Origin: CAZPMO01 sp964587515
Lineage (GTDB): Bacteria > Pseudomonadota > Alphaproteobacteria > MPNO01
Length of the DNA: 48,476 nucleotides
Assembly (NCBI GenBank): GCA_964587515.1
Contig: CAZPMO010000014.1
Span: 1-48,476 of the forward strand
Reading direction: 5' to 3'
Shown here: piece after piece, positions 16,298-24,845 of the stretch
Layout of the letters: every line of letters begins with the position of its first letter
How positions within the stretch are numbered: the first letter of the stretch is position 1
Notes under the pieces: generated by a model
The model's input: the letters and a program-made list of their open reading frames with translations, nothing else
The model's database searches: none
What the model was told of the DNA's origin: nothing
Translations under genes and position numbers: made by a program

Positions 16298-18675
16298 GCA
16301 TAGCAGTGCGAATGCCACGCGACGTTCCCGGCACCGCGACCATCGCCGCGGTGACGGCCGGGCTGTTTCCCTTCGTCGCAATCGTTGCGCCCAAGGCGAC
16401 CGTCGTGCTCATCGTCATCTGCGGGTCTTTGAGCCTGGTCCATGTCGCGCGCCGCGGGGCGTGGCGCGAATTATGCCCCGCCGCGGTTACCGTGATCTTC
16501 GCGGTGTTCGCCGCGTGGGCCCTGTACAAGAGCCTGGCGACGGCCGAACAGTGGACCAGCATCGGACTTTGGTTCCGGTTGATGGCGGTTGTCCTTTCGG
16601 GCTTTGGCGCGGTTTGGCTGTTCGGATCGCTGTCGCCCATGGAGCGCCGGGGCGCGCATGACGCGCTGATCGCCGGCATCGTCGCCGGCCTAGTGGTCCT
16701 GTTGATCGCGCCCGCGATATACGCGCTCAGCGGGTTCACCCTGTTCGGTCGCGGCAGTCCGAACCCGATGACCGCGTTAAGCCCGGGCCAGGTCGTTATG
16801 GCGATGGTGTCGGCGGTGGCGTGGGGCGTCTTGATCCAACGTCGCCGGCGCGTCGCGGCCGCGATGCTCGGTGCGGCGACGCTGATCGGGTTCTTACCGT
16901 TGTCTTCCAGCTTGGCGATCGCGGTGCTATTGCTGGGTACGCTGGGCATGGCATGGGGATTACTCACGCGGCTACCGGGTACGCGCCTGTTGATCGCCCT
17001 TCTTGTCGTCGCGGCCGTGATGAGTCCGCCGCTGGCCACCGAATTGCTAAGGATGTCCGGTGGCGCGCCGGGCGATTCACCCACCGTCACCAAGGTGATC
17101 AGGCAATTCGACCTGACCGGTCGCCTGGAGAACTCGATCCGGCATAGATTTCAGATCTGGGCGTTCGTCATCGAGCGTGCGCGCGAGCGACCCGTGCTTG
17201 ATTTTGGTTGGGGACTCGATGCCTCCCGGCGCATCCCCGGCACCCATAAATCGACATCCCTCAACGCCGAACGTCTGCCCCTGCATCCTCACAACGCCTT
17301 CCTGCAAGCCTGGCTGGAACTCGGCACACCCGGGGTCGCTCTACTCTCGATAATCATGGGCTATGCCGCGTTCGCGGGGCTGCGCCGCGGGGCGTCATCG
17401 CTTGCTTGCGCGGTACGCGCGGGGACCTTGCTGGCCACGCTGACGGCCGCCATGCTCGCCTATGGTCTCTGGCAGAACTGGTGGGTCGCGGCGCTGTTCC
17501 TGACAGCCGCCATTTCATCATCGTTCCGCGACGCGACTCAGAGGGGTTCCGCCGCCGGCACGGTTCGAATCCTGGTCAACGGAATCCACGCGAAAAGCGG
17601 CGGCGGGGCGAACTATCTCCGTAATTTGATTCCATTGCTCGCACGCGAGGACGACCTTGAAATCCATCTCTGCATCGGTGAGGAGCAGCATGGGCAATGG
17701 GCCGACAGCGGCGACGAAATCAAGGTCCATGTTCTGCCGGCCCGATCCGGCATTTGGAGTCTGGCGCTCGCCGAACAGTGGCTGGTTCCCGTGCTGGCCG
17801 GGCGAATTGGCGCCGAAGTTACATTTTCTCCGGCCAATTACGGCCCGATATTCGCGCCCAACCCGGTAATCATGCTACGTAATGCCATGAGCGTCGCGGC
17901 AATGGAGCGGCGGCCGCGGATGATCCTTTACTGGGTGGCGGTCTATGTCGCCACCGCGGCGTCGCTGGTGACAGCTCGCGCGGCGATATCGGTCTCCGAT
18001 TATGCGCGCCGAGCGATCGCTTCCGGGCCGCTGCGTCCGTTCCGAGATCGTGTCACGGTGATCCCTCACGGCGTCGGACCACCTTATTCCAACTCCGTGG
18101 AAAAACCGGAAAGGGATGAATTCGTACTTTCCGTTTCGGATATATATGTCCAGAAGAATTTTCCCAGGCTAATACGCGCCTTCGCGATTGTTCACGCAGG
18201 CCATCCGAACACCAAGTTGATCATCGCCGGCCGGCCGATCGATACACAGCTATTCGATGAGCTGCGGAATATGGTCGAATCCGAATCTTTACAGAACCAT
18301 GTCGAGTTTTTGGGAGAGGTTGCGGCGGATCGGCTGGCGGAACTGTATTGCAATTGCCGCCTTTTCGTATTTCCGTCCCTGGTGGAGACCTTCGGCAATC
18401 CCTTGGTCGAGGCCATGGCGTGTGGCGCCCCGATTGCCAGCGCGCGCCGCGCGGCCATGCCCGAGGTCCTCGACGACGCCGCGATCTATTTCAATCCCAT
18501 GAGCGAGGGGGACATGGCGGCGGCGATAAATCGACTACTGAACGAACCCATGACGCGGAGCGAACTTTCCGCCAAGGGGCGATTACGCGCGGAGAATTAT
18601 TCCTGGAAACAGACTGCTCAGCGCACGGCCGCGATCCTGCGAAAGACCGCGGGTCGTAAAGCCGCCATACCCTGA
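16294..18675 (+). CDS. Fusion of an O-antigen ligase/polymerase-type membrane domain with a GT4 glycosyltransferase domain
   Basis: A single 793-codon frame with no stop. Residues 1 to about 412 hold 10 or more hydrophobic segments and a large loop with RHRFQIWAFVIERA, GWGLDASRRIPG and HPHNAFLQAWLELG (HPHN at 331-334), as in the Wzy/WaaL O-antigen ligase family. From about residue 423 (nt 17560) a GT-B protein begins (VRILVNGIHAKSGGGANYLR), with SVSDIYVQKNFPRLIRA and ETFGNPLVEAMACGAPIAS (EX7E). The join is a short linker (ATQRGSAAG). It starts with TTG overlapping the previous TGA; an ATG six codons in is an alternative. The fusion would join a membrane polymerase or ligase with a cytoplasmic sugar transferase. 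Part 2 discusses whether this could be a sequencing artefact. Confidence 0.85.
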   Translation: MSIAVRMPRDVPGTATIAAVTAGLFPFVAIVAPKATVVLIVICGSLSLVHVARRGAWRELCPAAVTVIFAVFAAWALYKSLATAEQWTSIGLWFRLMAVVLSGFGAVWLFGSLSPMERRGAHDALIAGIVAGLVVLLIAPAIYALSGFTLFGRGSPNPMTALSPGQVVMAMVSAVAWGVLIQRRRRVAAAMLGAATLIGFLPLSSSLAIAVLLLGTLGMAWGLLTRLPGTRLLIALLVVAAVMSPPLATELLRMSGGAPGDSPTVTKVIRQFDLTGRLENSIRHRFQIWAFVIERARERPVLDFGWGLDASRRIPGTHKSTSLNAERLPLHPHNAFLQAWLELGTPGVALLSIIMGYAAFAGLRRGASSLACAVRAGTLLATLTAAMLAYGLWQNWWVAALFLTAAISSSFRDATQRGSAAGTVRILVNGIHAKSGGGANYLRNLIPLLAREDDLEIHLCIGEEQHGQWADSGDEIKVHVLPARSGIWSLALAEQWLVPVLAGRIGAEVTFSPANYGPIFAPNPVIMLRNAMSVAAMERRPRMILYWVAVYVATAASLVTARAAISVSDYARRAIASGPLRPFRDRVTVIPHGVGPPYSNSVEKPERDEFVLSVSDIYVQKNFPRLIRAFAIVHAGHPNTKLIIAGRPIDTQLFDELRNMVESESLQNHVEFLGEVAADRLAELYCNCRLFVFPSLVETFGNPLVEAMACGAPIASARRAAMPEVLDDAAIYFNPMSEGDMAAAINRLLNEPMTRSELSAKGRLRAENYSWKQTAQRTAAILRKTAGRKAAIP

Positions 18676-18837
18676 TCAAGTTGATTCAATGCTTGTCCAA
18701 TCACAAATCAGTTGACTGTGCGACACCGCAGGGTTTCTCTTTGAGAGGAGTATCGCGCATCGTTATGGGGCATGCACGGAACTTCAGAAAACAGTTGGGA
18801 TCCCAATGAAAGCGAGACGACGGGAAATGGAAACGGG

Positions 18838-19896
18838 ATGAATCAGATAAAGGATCTGTCCAAGGCGGCGTGGGAGATTCCCGATCTGCCGGAACGCTAT
18901 CTTCTGGATCTGCGTACCGAATGCAATCTTCGTTGTCCCATGTGCCTGTTGCATGGATCGGACGACGAGGCGCGCAAGGAATCCGCCGTCGGCAAAATGG
19001 AAGTCGATAGCGCACGCAAAATTCTCGACGAGATCATGACGGTCAAGCCGCTCATTCAGCCGAGCATGTGGGGCGAACCGCTTCTGGCCAAGGACCTCCG
19101 CCAACACCTGACGAATATGAAGGAACGCGGCATCTCGGTCTCCATGAATACCAATGGATTGACCCTGCGCGAGGACATGGCGCGTTTCTTTGTAGAGGTT
19201 CAGCTTGATTCGCTGTTCTTCAGCCTCGATTCGACGACGCCCGAGACCTTGAAGAAGGTACGCGGCGTCGACAAGCTGGAAAAGATCCAGGAAAACCTGA
19301 AGATGATGCTGCGGGTGCGCGATGAAATGGGCGGCGTTTTTCCGCGCATCGGGGCGACCTTTACTATCCAGGAGGACAACGAACACGAGCTCGAAGAGTT
19401 TGTCGATCAGTGGGTCCAGATAGCCGACGTGGTCCGCGTGGGCACGGTATTCGAGGAAGGCTCGCTCTCGGGTATCACCATGCCCGAGAAACGGGTGCCG
19501 TGCGGCGCCCTCTACCACACTATGCCGGTCCATTATAACGGCGATGTGTCGATTTGCTGTTTCGACAGCTTCGCCGAACAGATCGTCGGCAATGTATTCG
19601 AGGACGGCGGGGTTAAAGCCGTCTGGCACGGCGATAAATTGAACGAAATACGCCGTTTTCATGAGACCGGACAATTCGACAAGGTTCCTTTCTGCAAGGA
19701 TTGCAACGCGTGGGCGGGATATGTTTATGAAGAAGAAATAACCGAACGCGCGGGCGTACCGGTGCTGGAACGCCGGTCCCATCAGTTCATCTATTACAAT
19801 CGCATCGACCGGCTGGAAAGTTGGCACGAAAATCTGCGCGGGCACGTACCGCCGGACCGGGAAAATCTTCACTTAGAGGATATTCCCGCAAGCTGA
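18838..19896 (+). CDS. Radical SAM protein with SPASM-like C-terminal cysteines
   Basis: Near the N terminus LLDLRTECNLRCPMCLLHG carries the cluster cysteines C29, C33 and C36 (CxxxCxxC). PSMWGEPLL, SMNTNGL and LDSLFFSLDSTTPETLKKV follow, all typical radical SAM core blocks. The C-terminal part has CGALYHTMPVHYNGDVSICC followed by a spaced FCKDCNAW, the cysteine pattern of a SPASM or twitch auxiliary-cluster domain. No B12-binding domain is present, unlike the three radical SAM proteins on the left. I chose ATG at 18838 (GGAAACGGG just upstream); an upstream ATG at 18772 adds 22 residues. It precedes the carbamoyltransferase by 71 bases. Possible roles are sugar epimerisation, dehydration or oxidation, as in SPASM enzymes acting on aminosugars; not determinable here. 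Confidence 0.85.
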   Translation: MNQIKDLSKAAWEIPDLPERYLLDLRTECNLRCPMCLLHGSDDEARKESAVGKMEVDSARKILDEIMTVKPLIQPSMWGEPLLAKDLRQHLTNMKERGISVSMNTNGLTLREDMARFFVEVQLDSLFFSLDSTTPETLKKVRGVDKLEKIQENLKMMLRVRDEMGGVFPRIGATFTIQEDNEHELEEFVDQWVQIADVVRVGTVFEEGSLSGITMPEKRVPCGALYHTMPVHYNGDVSICCFDSFAEQIVGNVFEDGGVKAVWHGDKLNEIRRFHETGQFDKVPFCKDCNAWAGYVYEEEITERAGVPVLERRSHQFIYYNRIDRLESWHENLRGHVPPDRENLHLEDIPAS

Positions 19897-19967
19897 GCAG
19901 CATTCGAGGGGACGGTTGACGTGGAAAGCGGTGCCGACCGGAGGTCTGCCTTGGGAGACAATCTTAA

Positions 19968-21590
19968 ATGATAGTTCTTGGCATACATGGCGGGGTTACA
20001 CTGGGGCAGCATGAACCCTCCGCGGCACTGGTGCGCGATGGGCGCGTGATCGCCGCCTGTGAGGAAGAGAGATATCTGCGGATCAAATCCGCTTATGGCC
20101 ACTTGCCCTATTATTCGATCAAAGCCTGCCTGGAGGAGGCCGGTGTCGCGTTCGAGGATATCGACCTGATCGTATCGCCCGGCGTTACCTATTCGGATCA
20201 CCATGACCGGCTGGTTAAATATTTAAACCATTGTTTCGGTAGCTGTCCCAAAATCGAACTGGTCCATCACCAGCAAGCCCATCTGGCGGCGGCGTTTTAC
20301 GGTTCAGGACTGGACGACGCCATTGTCCTGTCGCTTGACGCGACCGGCGATGGCGCATGCGGCATGATGGGCCACGCCACGACTTCCGGTGGGATCAAGG
20401 TCCTGGAGGAAATTCCGACGAACAATTCACTCGGATATTTCTATACCTTGATGACCTATTTCCTGGGGTTTGGCGATGGTGACGAATACAAGGTAATGGG
20501 GCTTGCGCCTTACGGCGAGCCATCAATCGATCTCAGCAAAATCATCAAACCGGCCAACGGGAGTTGGGAATTCGACTGGTCCTTCGTCCGCGACGACCCG
20601 CCAGTGCGGTCGCCCTTCGAACCGCTATACGCCGGCAAGATCTCGGAAATTCTGGGTCAACCTAACCGCAATCCGGCGGGCGAAATGACCGATTTCTACC
20701 GCGACGTCGCGCGATCAACCCAGCAGACCATGGAAGACTGCTTCATGGCGCTGATCGATTCCTTAAAGGCGCGCGTGCCCGAAGCGCGCAATCTTTGCTA
20801 TGCCGGAGGGGTAGCGCTCAACTGCAAAGCCAACCGACGCCTTCTCTATTCCGGGATGTTCAACAACATCTATGTTTCGCCGGTCTCGTCGGACCGGGGG
20901 CTGGCGATCGGCAGCGCATATCTCGGCGCGGTGTCGTTGGGAGACAACCCCTGGCCGCACTGGCATGCCTATCTCGGTTCATCCTATTCCAACGATTCCA
21001 TTAAAGCCGAGCTGGAGAGCAACGGCGTCTCGTTCGAGCATACCGACGATCCGTCCTTGACCGCGGCGCGGCTGATCGCGGATGAAAAAATCGTCGGTTG
21101 GCATCAGGGCAGATCGGAGGCCGGCGCGCGGGCGCTCGGCAGCCGGTCGATCGTCGCCAGTTGCGCGACCGCGGAAATGAAGGACAAGGTCAACGCCCGC
21201 ATCAAATATCGCGAGGAATTTCGGCCTTTCGCGCCGTCCGTTCTGTCGGAAGAAGCCGATGTTTATTTCCGCACCGAGGGCAATGACTTTCCTTATATGA
21301 ATTTCACTCTCGACGTGGTGCCGGAGAAGGCCGGAGAAATCGCCTCCGTGGTCCATGTCGACGATACCGCCCGGGTCCAGACGGTGCGCAGTTCCGACAA
21401 CGAGCTCTATTACGACCTGATCCGAAATTACCGCGATCTGACGGGAACGCCGGCCATCCTCAATACCAGTTTCAATTTAAAGGGTCAGCCGATCGTCGAA
21501 ACGCCGCGAGATGCGCTGATGACGTTTTTCGGGTGCGGGCTCGATGCGCTGGTGCTGGGCAATTATGTCGTGCGTAAAAACGATGCCTGA
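19968..21590 (+). CDS. Carbamoyltransferase, NodU/CmcH/TobZ family
   Basis: This 540-aa protein starts MIVLGIHGGVTLGQHEPSAA, with CEEERYLRIKSAYGHLP, HHQQAHLAAAFYGSG and VLSLDATGDGA, the YrdC-linked Kae1-like N-terminal half of NodU-type enzymes. The second half has NLCYAGGVALNCKANRRLL, GWHQGRSEAGARALGSRSI, EFRPFAPSVL and ILNTSFNLKGQPIVETP, all hallmark blocks. The family transfers a carbamoyl group from carbamoyl phosphate via an adenylate to a hydroxyl, here probably on a sugar of the surface glycan. The length and motifs look complete. ATG start. Its stop overlaps the next gene by 8 nt, implying coupled translation with the acetyltransferase-like protein. Confidence 0.93.
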   Translation: MIVLGIHGGVTLGQHEPSAALVRDGRVIAACEEERYLRIKSAYGHLPYYSIKACLEEAGVAFEDIDLIVSPGVTYSDHHDRLVKYLNHCFGSCPKIELVHHQQAHLAAAFYGSGLDDAIVLSLDATGDGACGMMGHATTSGGIKVLEEIPTNNSLGYFYTLMTYFLGFGDGDEYKVMGLAPYGEPSIDLSKIIKPANGSWEFDWSFVRDDPPVRSPFEPLYAGKISEILGQPNRNPAGEMTDFYRDVARSTQQTMEDCFMALIDSLKARVPEARNLCYAGGVALNCKANRRLLYSGMFNNIYVSPVSSDRGLAIGSAYLGAVSLGDNPWPHWHAYLGSSYSNDSIKAELESNGVSFEHTDDPSLTAARLIADEKIVGWHQGRSEAGARALGSRSIVASCATAEMKDKVNARIKYREEFRPFAPSVLSEEADVYFRTEGNDFPYMNFTLDVVPEKAGEIASVVHVDDTARVQTVRSSDNELYYDLIRNYRDLTGTPAILNTSFNLKGQPIVETPRDALMTFFGCGLDALVLGNYVVRKNDA

Positions 21591-22362
21591 CGACGGCGGA
21601 CGCGCCGCGATTTACCACCTGCTGGAAACAATGGAGGTCGCGCGCGACGGGGTGCTGTTCGTCCACTCTGCGTTCAAGAACTTTGCCCGCGACGGTTTCG
21701 ACGCCAATATCGTGATCGAGGCGTTCATCGACTATATGGCGCCTGGCACGGTGCTGCTGCCAACCATGTCGTGGCGCTACGTGAAGCCGGACAAGCCGTT
21801 TTTCGACGAATTGGAGACGCCGTCCAATACCGGTATCTTGACCGAGAAGTTCCGCAACGAATACGCCTCTCGCCGCAGCCTGCACCCGACCCATTCGGTG
21901 GCCGGGCTGGGTGAGTTGGTCGACGATATTCTCGGCAGCCACCATCTCGACGATACGCCGTGCGCGGCAGGCAGCCCGTTCGGGCGCCACGCGGCGCATG
22001 ACGGGTTCGTTCTTTTGTTCGGCATTACCATGGACTGCTGCACCTTGATCCATCATGTCGAGGAGATCGTCGCCATCGACCATTACCTCATGCCTCCGGA
22101 GAAGACAGAGCGTTATACCTGCCGCGACCGGCATGGCGGGGAGGTCACCGTAAATTTGCGGCGCCACCTGTTCCTGCCGCGCAACTACTGGCAATTCCAG
22201 GATCGTCTGGCGTCCGAAGGCGGGCTCAAGGTCACTCTCTGCGGCCGATCCATTTGCCGAGGCTTTCGAGCGCGCGACATGATGGGCGTCGTGACGCGCG
22301 CGCTGGAAGAACAGCCCGACGGCGTACTTGCCAAGCCCGGACAACGTTTCCGCATGATGTGA
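21583..22362 (+). CDS. AAC(3)-family (aminoglycoside 3-N-acetyltransferase-like) protein
   Basis: This 259-aa protein has the AAC(3) fold signatures: VLFVHSAFKNF, GTVLLPTMSWRY, TGILTEKFRNE, RRSLHPTHSVAGLG (the conserved HPTHSV block), CAAGSPFGR and LLFGITMDCCTLIHHVEE with its conserved His and Glu. In surface-glycan loci, members of this fold acetylate the amino group of a sugar; antibiotic resistance is not implied. The ATG at 21583 lies inside the end of the carbamoyltransferase gene. The next gene follows after 6 bases, so the module carbamoyltransferase, acetyltransferase, Nudix is tightly packed. Confidence 0.85.
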   Translation: MPDDGGRAAIYHLLETMEVARDGVLFVHSAFKNFARDGFDANIVIEAFIDYMAPGTVLLPTMSWRYVKPDKPFFDELETPSNTGILTEKFRNEYASRRSLHPTHSVAGLGELVDDILGSHHLDDTPCAAGSPFGRHAAHDGFVLLFGITMDCCTLIHHVEEIVAIDHYLMPPEKTERYTCRDRHGGEVTVNLRRHLFLPRNYWQFQDRLASEGGLKVTLCGRSICRGFRARDMMGVVTRALEEQPDGVLAKPGQRFRMM

Positions 22363-22368
22363 CGTCAC

Positions 22369-22842
22369 ATGAGAGAAGACCCCGCTGCTCGCATTAAACC
22401 TAATCGGCGTTTACAGCTGACCGATGCGGCGGTTGCCATAATCCAGCATGACGACGGCCGTTACCTCATGCAGCGTCGCGACGATATTCCCGAAATTCCC
22501 TATCCGGATTACTGGGGCCTGTTCGGGGGCAGCATCGATCCGGGCGAGACCCCTGGCGAGGCTCTAATCCGGGAGCTTCAGGAGGAGTTGGAATTCCGGC
22601 CCCGGGAGACGACATATTTCACCCGCTTCGAGTTTGATCTCGCTCCCATGGGGTTGCGGCAGTGTTACCGTGAATTTCATGTCGTCCCGATCACCGATAG
22701 GGAGTTGGCTTCGGTGGTCCAGCACGAAGGGGCGGGCATGCGTTTATTTTCCGCGCCGGAGATTCTTTCCCACGGCAAGGTCACGCCGTACGACGTCTAT
22801 GCGCTATGGCTACACCACAACAAATCGACTTTCTATGTTTGA
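22369..22842 (+). CDS. Nudix hydrolase (copy 1)
   Basis: A 157-aa protein with a complete Nudix box: GSIDPGETPGEALIRELQEE then LEF, matching GX5EX7REUXEEXGU except the last Gly, which is replaced by Phe. The approach strand YLMQRRDDIPEIPYPDYWGLFGG is similar to the second copy at 45638-46117, which has YLLQHRDDI and FWGTFGGAIDEGES. Nudix enzymes cleave nucleoside diphosphates linked to another moiety; NDP-sugar or CDP-type substrates fit the context. Overlap-free, 6 bases after the acetyltransferase gene. It converges with the RmlC-like gene, only 4 nt between stops. Confidence 0.9.
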   Translation: MREDPAARIKPNRRLQLTDAAVAIIQHDDGRYLMQRRDDIPEIPYPDYWGLFGGSIDPGETPGEALIRELQEELEFRPRETTYFTRFEFDLAPMGLRQCYREFHVVPITDRELASVVQHEGAGMRLFSAPEILSHGKVTPYDVYALWLHHNKSTFYV

Positions 22843-22846
22843 GACG

Positions 22847-23443
22847 CTATTCGGCGGGATACGAAAACAGTTCGGTTAATTCCGAAAACCGCGGTCGGTC
22901 GAGATCGCGTTCGAGCACGATTGCATTGTTGTCGTCGAACGGCCACTCGATCCCGAGATCGGGATCGTTCCAGGCGAAGCCATGCGCGTGCGATGGCGCA
23001 AACAACGATCCAAGTTTAAAGATTACCTCGGTGTTCGGTTCGATCGTGGCGTAACAATGGGCAAAACCCGTCGGTACGTAGATTTGAAACCAGTCCTCGG
23101 GCGACAACTCGACTTTTACATGTTGGGCGAAGGTCGGGGAGCCCTGGCGCAAATCGACATTCACATCAAGAATCCGTCCATGCGTTACCCGGATGAGTTT
23201 GGGCTGTCCATAGGGGGGCGACTGGTAGTGGAACCCGCGAACCGCAAAGGGGTGTGGCGAGAAACAGTGGTTTTCGTGCACGAATTGCGTTGTTATGCCG
23301 ATGCTCTGAAAATAGGCGCTATTGTATGTCGGCTGAACAAAACCACGCTGGTCCGTCCTTCTCGCGCTGCGGAATATCCTGAGTTCGCCAATGTCGAGTT
23401 CGCGGCAATCCAGCTTCTCGACGACGGGGCCTTGTTCGTTCAT
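22847..23443 (-). CDS. rfbC: dTDP-4-dehydrorhamnose 3,5-epimerase-like (RmlC family) cupin protein
   Basis: The cupin core has DQRGFVQPTYNSAYFQ, QFVHENHCFSPHPFAVRGFHYQ, QPKLIRVTHGRILDVNVDLR and YVPTGFAHCYATIE, the order seen in RmlC, with the catalytic His in VRGFHYQ and the Tyr/His-rich FAHCY block. Canonical RmlC has VRGLHYQ and FAHGF. The length from the ATG at 23443 is 198 aa; a GTG at 23494 would add 17. No rmlA, rmlB or rmlD is in this window, and the gene faces the opposite way from its neighbours, so it may act on another dTDP-sugar or on precursors made elsewhere. Confidence 0.85.
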   Translation of the reverse strand: MNEQGPVVEKLDCRELDIGELRIFRSARRTDQRGFVQPTYNSAYFQSIGITTQFVHENHCFSPHPFAVRGFHYQSPPYGQPKLIRVTHGRILDVNVDLRQGSPTFAQHVKVELSPEDWFQIYVPTGFAHCYATIEPNTEVIFKLGSLFAPSHAHGFAWNDPDLGIEWPFDDNNAIVLERDLDRPRFSELTELFSYPAE

Positions 23444-23599
23444 CAGCGCTCTTACTTGCCTTGCCTGAAGCTTGCCTTTATTACTCTGATCCACGAGCGA
23501 CTGGCAACTCGCGTCGCGCCATGGCCGTTTAAATTTGATAACCCCGCCCGTCTGTCTGTAGTAGCTGGGTAATAATGGGGGATGATTGCAGGGTTAAAG
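23444..23599. promoter_or_regulatory. Divergent intergenic region, possible back-to-back promoters
   Basis: About 155 bases between the divergent starts of the RmlC-like and FkbM genes. Transcription of both must begin here or farther upstream. An AT-rich patch lies at about 23527-23540, but I could not fix convincing -35/-10 pairs. Confidence 0.3.
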
Positions 23600-24733
23600 A
23601 TGGGCGATCTTGGCAATATCGATACAATTATAAAAGCGGGATCGGCCGATGAACTTCGCGCCGCGCTGCGTTCACGATATCCCAATTTCGACATTGGTGG
23701 CCTCGATAGACTGATCATTATTGGCGCCGCGGACGAAGGCGTCCGGCTGGCCGGTCTGTGCCGTCAGCGGGGAATTCGAATTGTCGCGATATGCGACGAT
23801 AACCCCGAAAAACAAGGGACGGCAATCGAAGACGTCGCGGTAAGTCGGGTGGATTCCCTATCCGGCGAGGACACCGACATTCCGGTTGTCATCGCCTCGC
23901 ATCGCGTGCTGGGCGCCGCGAAGAAGCTTGCCGGCATGGGGTTCCGCAATATTGCCCCGTTCGCCCTCCTACAGGTGCTCGACGGCGAGGCGTTCCCGCC
24001 ACATATGTTTTACGAAGGCTGGCTCGAGGACCTGGTAAACAACAGCGAACAGTATCGTGAGCTGTTCGAATTACTGAGCGACGATTTTTCACGCGAAGTT
24101 CTTAACCAGGTCATCGGCTACCGCCTCACTCTCAATGTCGGAGCGCTTGAGCCCGTTATTGAGTGGGATCTTTATGGCTCAAAAGGGTTGATCGAGTATG
24201 GCGAGGATGAGGTCTATGTCGACGGCGGGGCGTACGATGGCGACAGCATCCGTCTGTTCATCGAACGGGTAGGCGGCAAATTCAGTCGCGTTATGGGCTT
24301 TGAACCCGACACCAATACGCACCGGCTGCTTGAGGCTAACTTCGCGGACGACCCAAGGGTCGAGCCCATAAACAAAGGCCTCTATAGCCGCGAAGATACC
24401 TTGCATTTTGACAATGCCGGCACCCGTGGTTCGATCATTACCGGCGAAATGAACGGTGGCATCGTGATACCGGTCACCAGCCTCGACCGCACCCTAAACG
24501 GCGACCGGGTTACGTTTATTAAGATGAACATCGAGGGCGCGGAGCTCGAGGCTTTACGCGGCGCGGAGAAAGCGATCACGCGTTGCCGGCCGAGACTCGC
24601 CATATCCGCCTATCATCGGTCCAGTGACCTGTGGGAGGTCCCTTTCCTGATCCGCGAACTACGTCCCGATTACAATCTCTATATGCGGCAGCACGACGGC
24701 GGCGTAATCGAGACCGTTTGCTACGCGCTGTAG
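23600..24733 (+). CDS. FkbM-family methyltransferase with N-terminal Rossmann-like domain
   Basis: The C-terminal half carries FkbM class I methyltransferase motifs: EVYVDGGAYDGDSIRLF (motif I), RVMGFEPDTNTH (acidic ribose-binding end) and VTFIKMNIEGAELEALRGA, the family hallmark. The N-terminal half (to about residue 125) has a separate Rossmann-like core, LDRLIIIGAADEGVRLAGL and RIVAICDDNPEKQG, resembling the nucleotide- or sugar-binding domains fused to some FkbM enzymes. About 377 aa. Of two ATGs I chose 23600 because AGGG lies 6-7 nt upstream; 23582 would add 6 residues. FkbM enzymes O-methylate sugars or polyketides, so a glycan methyl ether is likely. Confidence 0.85.
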   Translation: MGDLGNIDTIIKAGSADELRAALRSRYPNFDIGGLDRLIIIGAADEGVRLAGLCRQRGIRIVAICDDNPEKQGTAIEDVAVSRVDSLSGEDTDIPVVIASHRVLGAAKKLAGMGFRNIAPFALLQVLDGEAFPPHMFYEGWLEDLVNNSEQYRELFELLSDDFSREVLNQVIGYRLTLNVGALEPVIEWDLYGSKGLIEYGEDEVYVDGGAYDGDSIRLFIERVGGKFSRVMGFEPDTNTHRLLEANFADDPRVEPINKGLYSREDTLHFDNAGTRGSIITGEMNGGIVIPVTSLDRTLNGDRVTFIKMNIEGAELEALRGAEKAITRCRPRLAISAYHRSSDLWEVPFLIRELRPDYNLYMRQHDGGVIETVCYAL

Positions 24734-24845
24734 CTTCGCCGGGTTGCCGAAAGCCGGAATTCGGCGCCGCTCAAACAATTACTCGGCGCGCCAATGATAA
24801 AGAATGTCCCCCGTCTGTTTCATATAACATCGATTACACTTGGGA

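Noticed and set aside
16294..18675. Two separate genes (ligase and GT4) with a hidden start between them
   Set aside because: The frame is continuous and no ATG or GTG with a ribosome binding site lies at the domain junction near 17550, so a fusion is the simpler reading.
21583..22362. Aminoglycoside resistance gene
   Set aside because: Although the fold is AAC(3)-like, the gene is embedded between a carbamoyltransferase and a Nudix gene in a glycan locus; sugar acetylation is the better reading.
24740..24775. Terminator after the FkbM gene (GCCGAA ... TTCGGC hairpin)
   Set aside because: The 6-bp stem has no following T-tract, so I could not support a rho-independent terminator.
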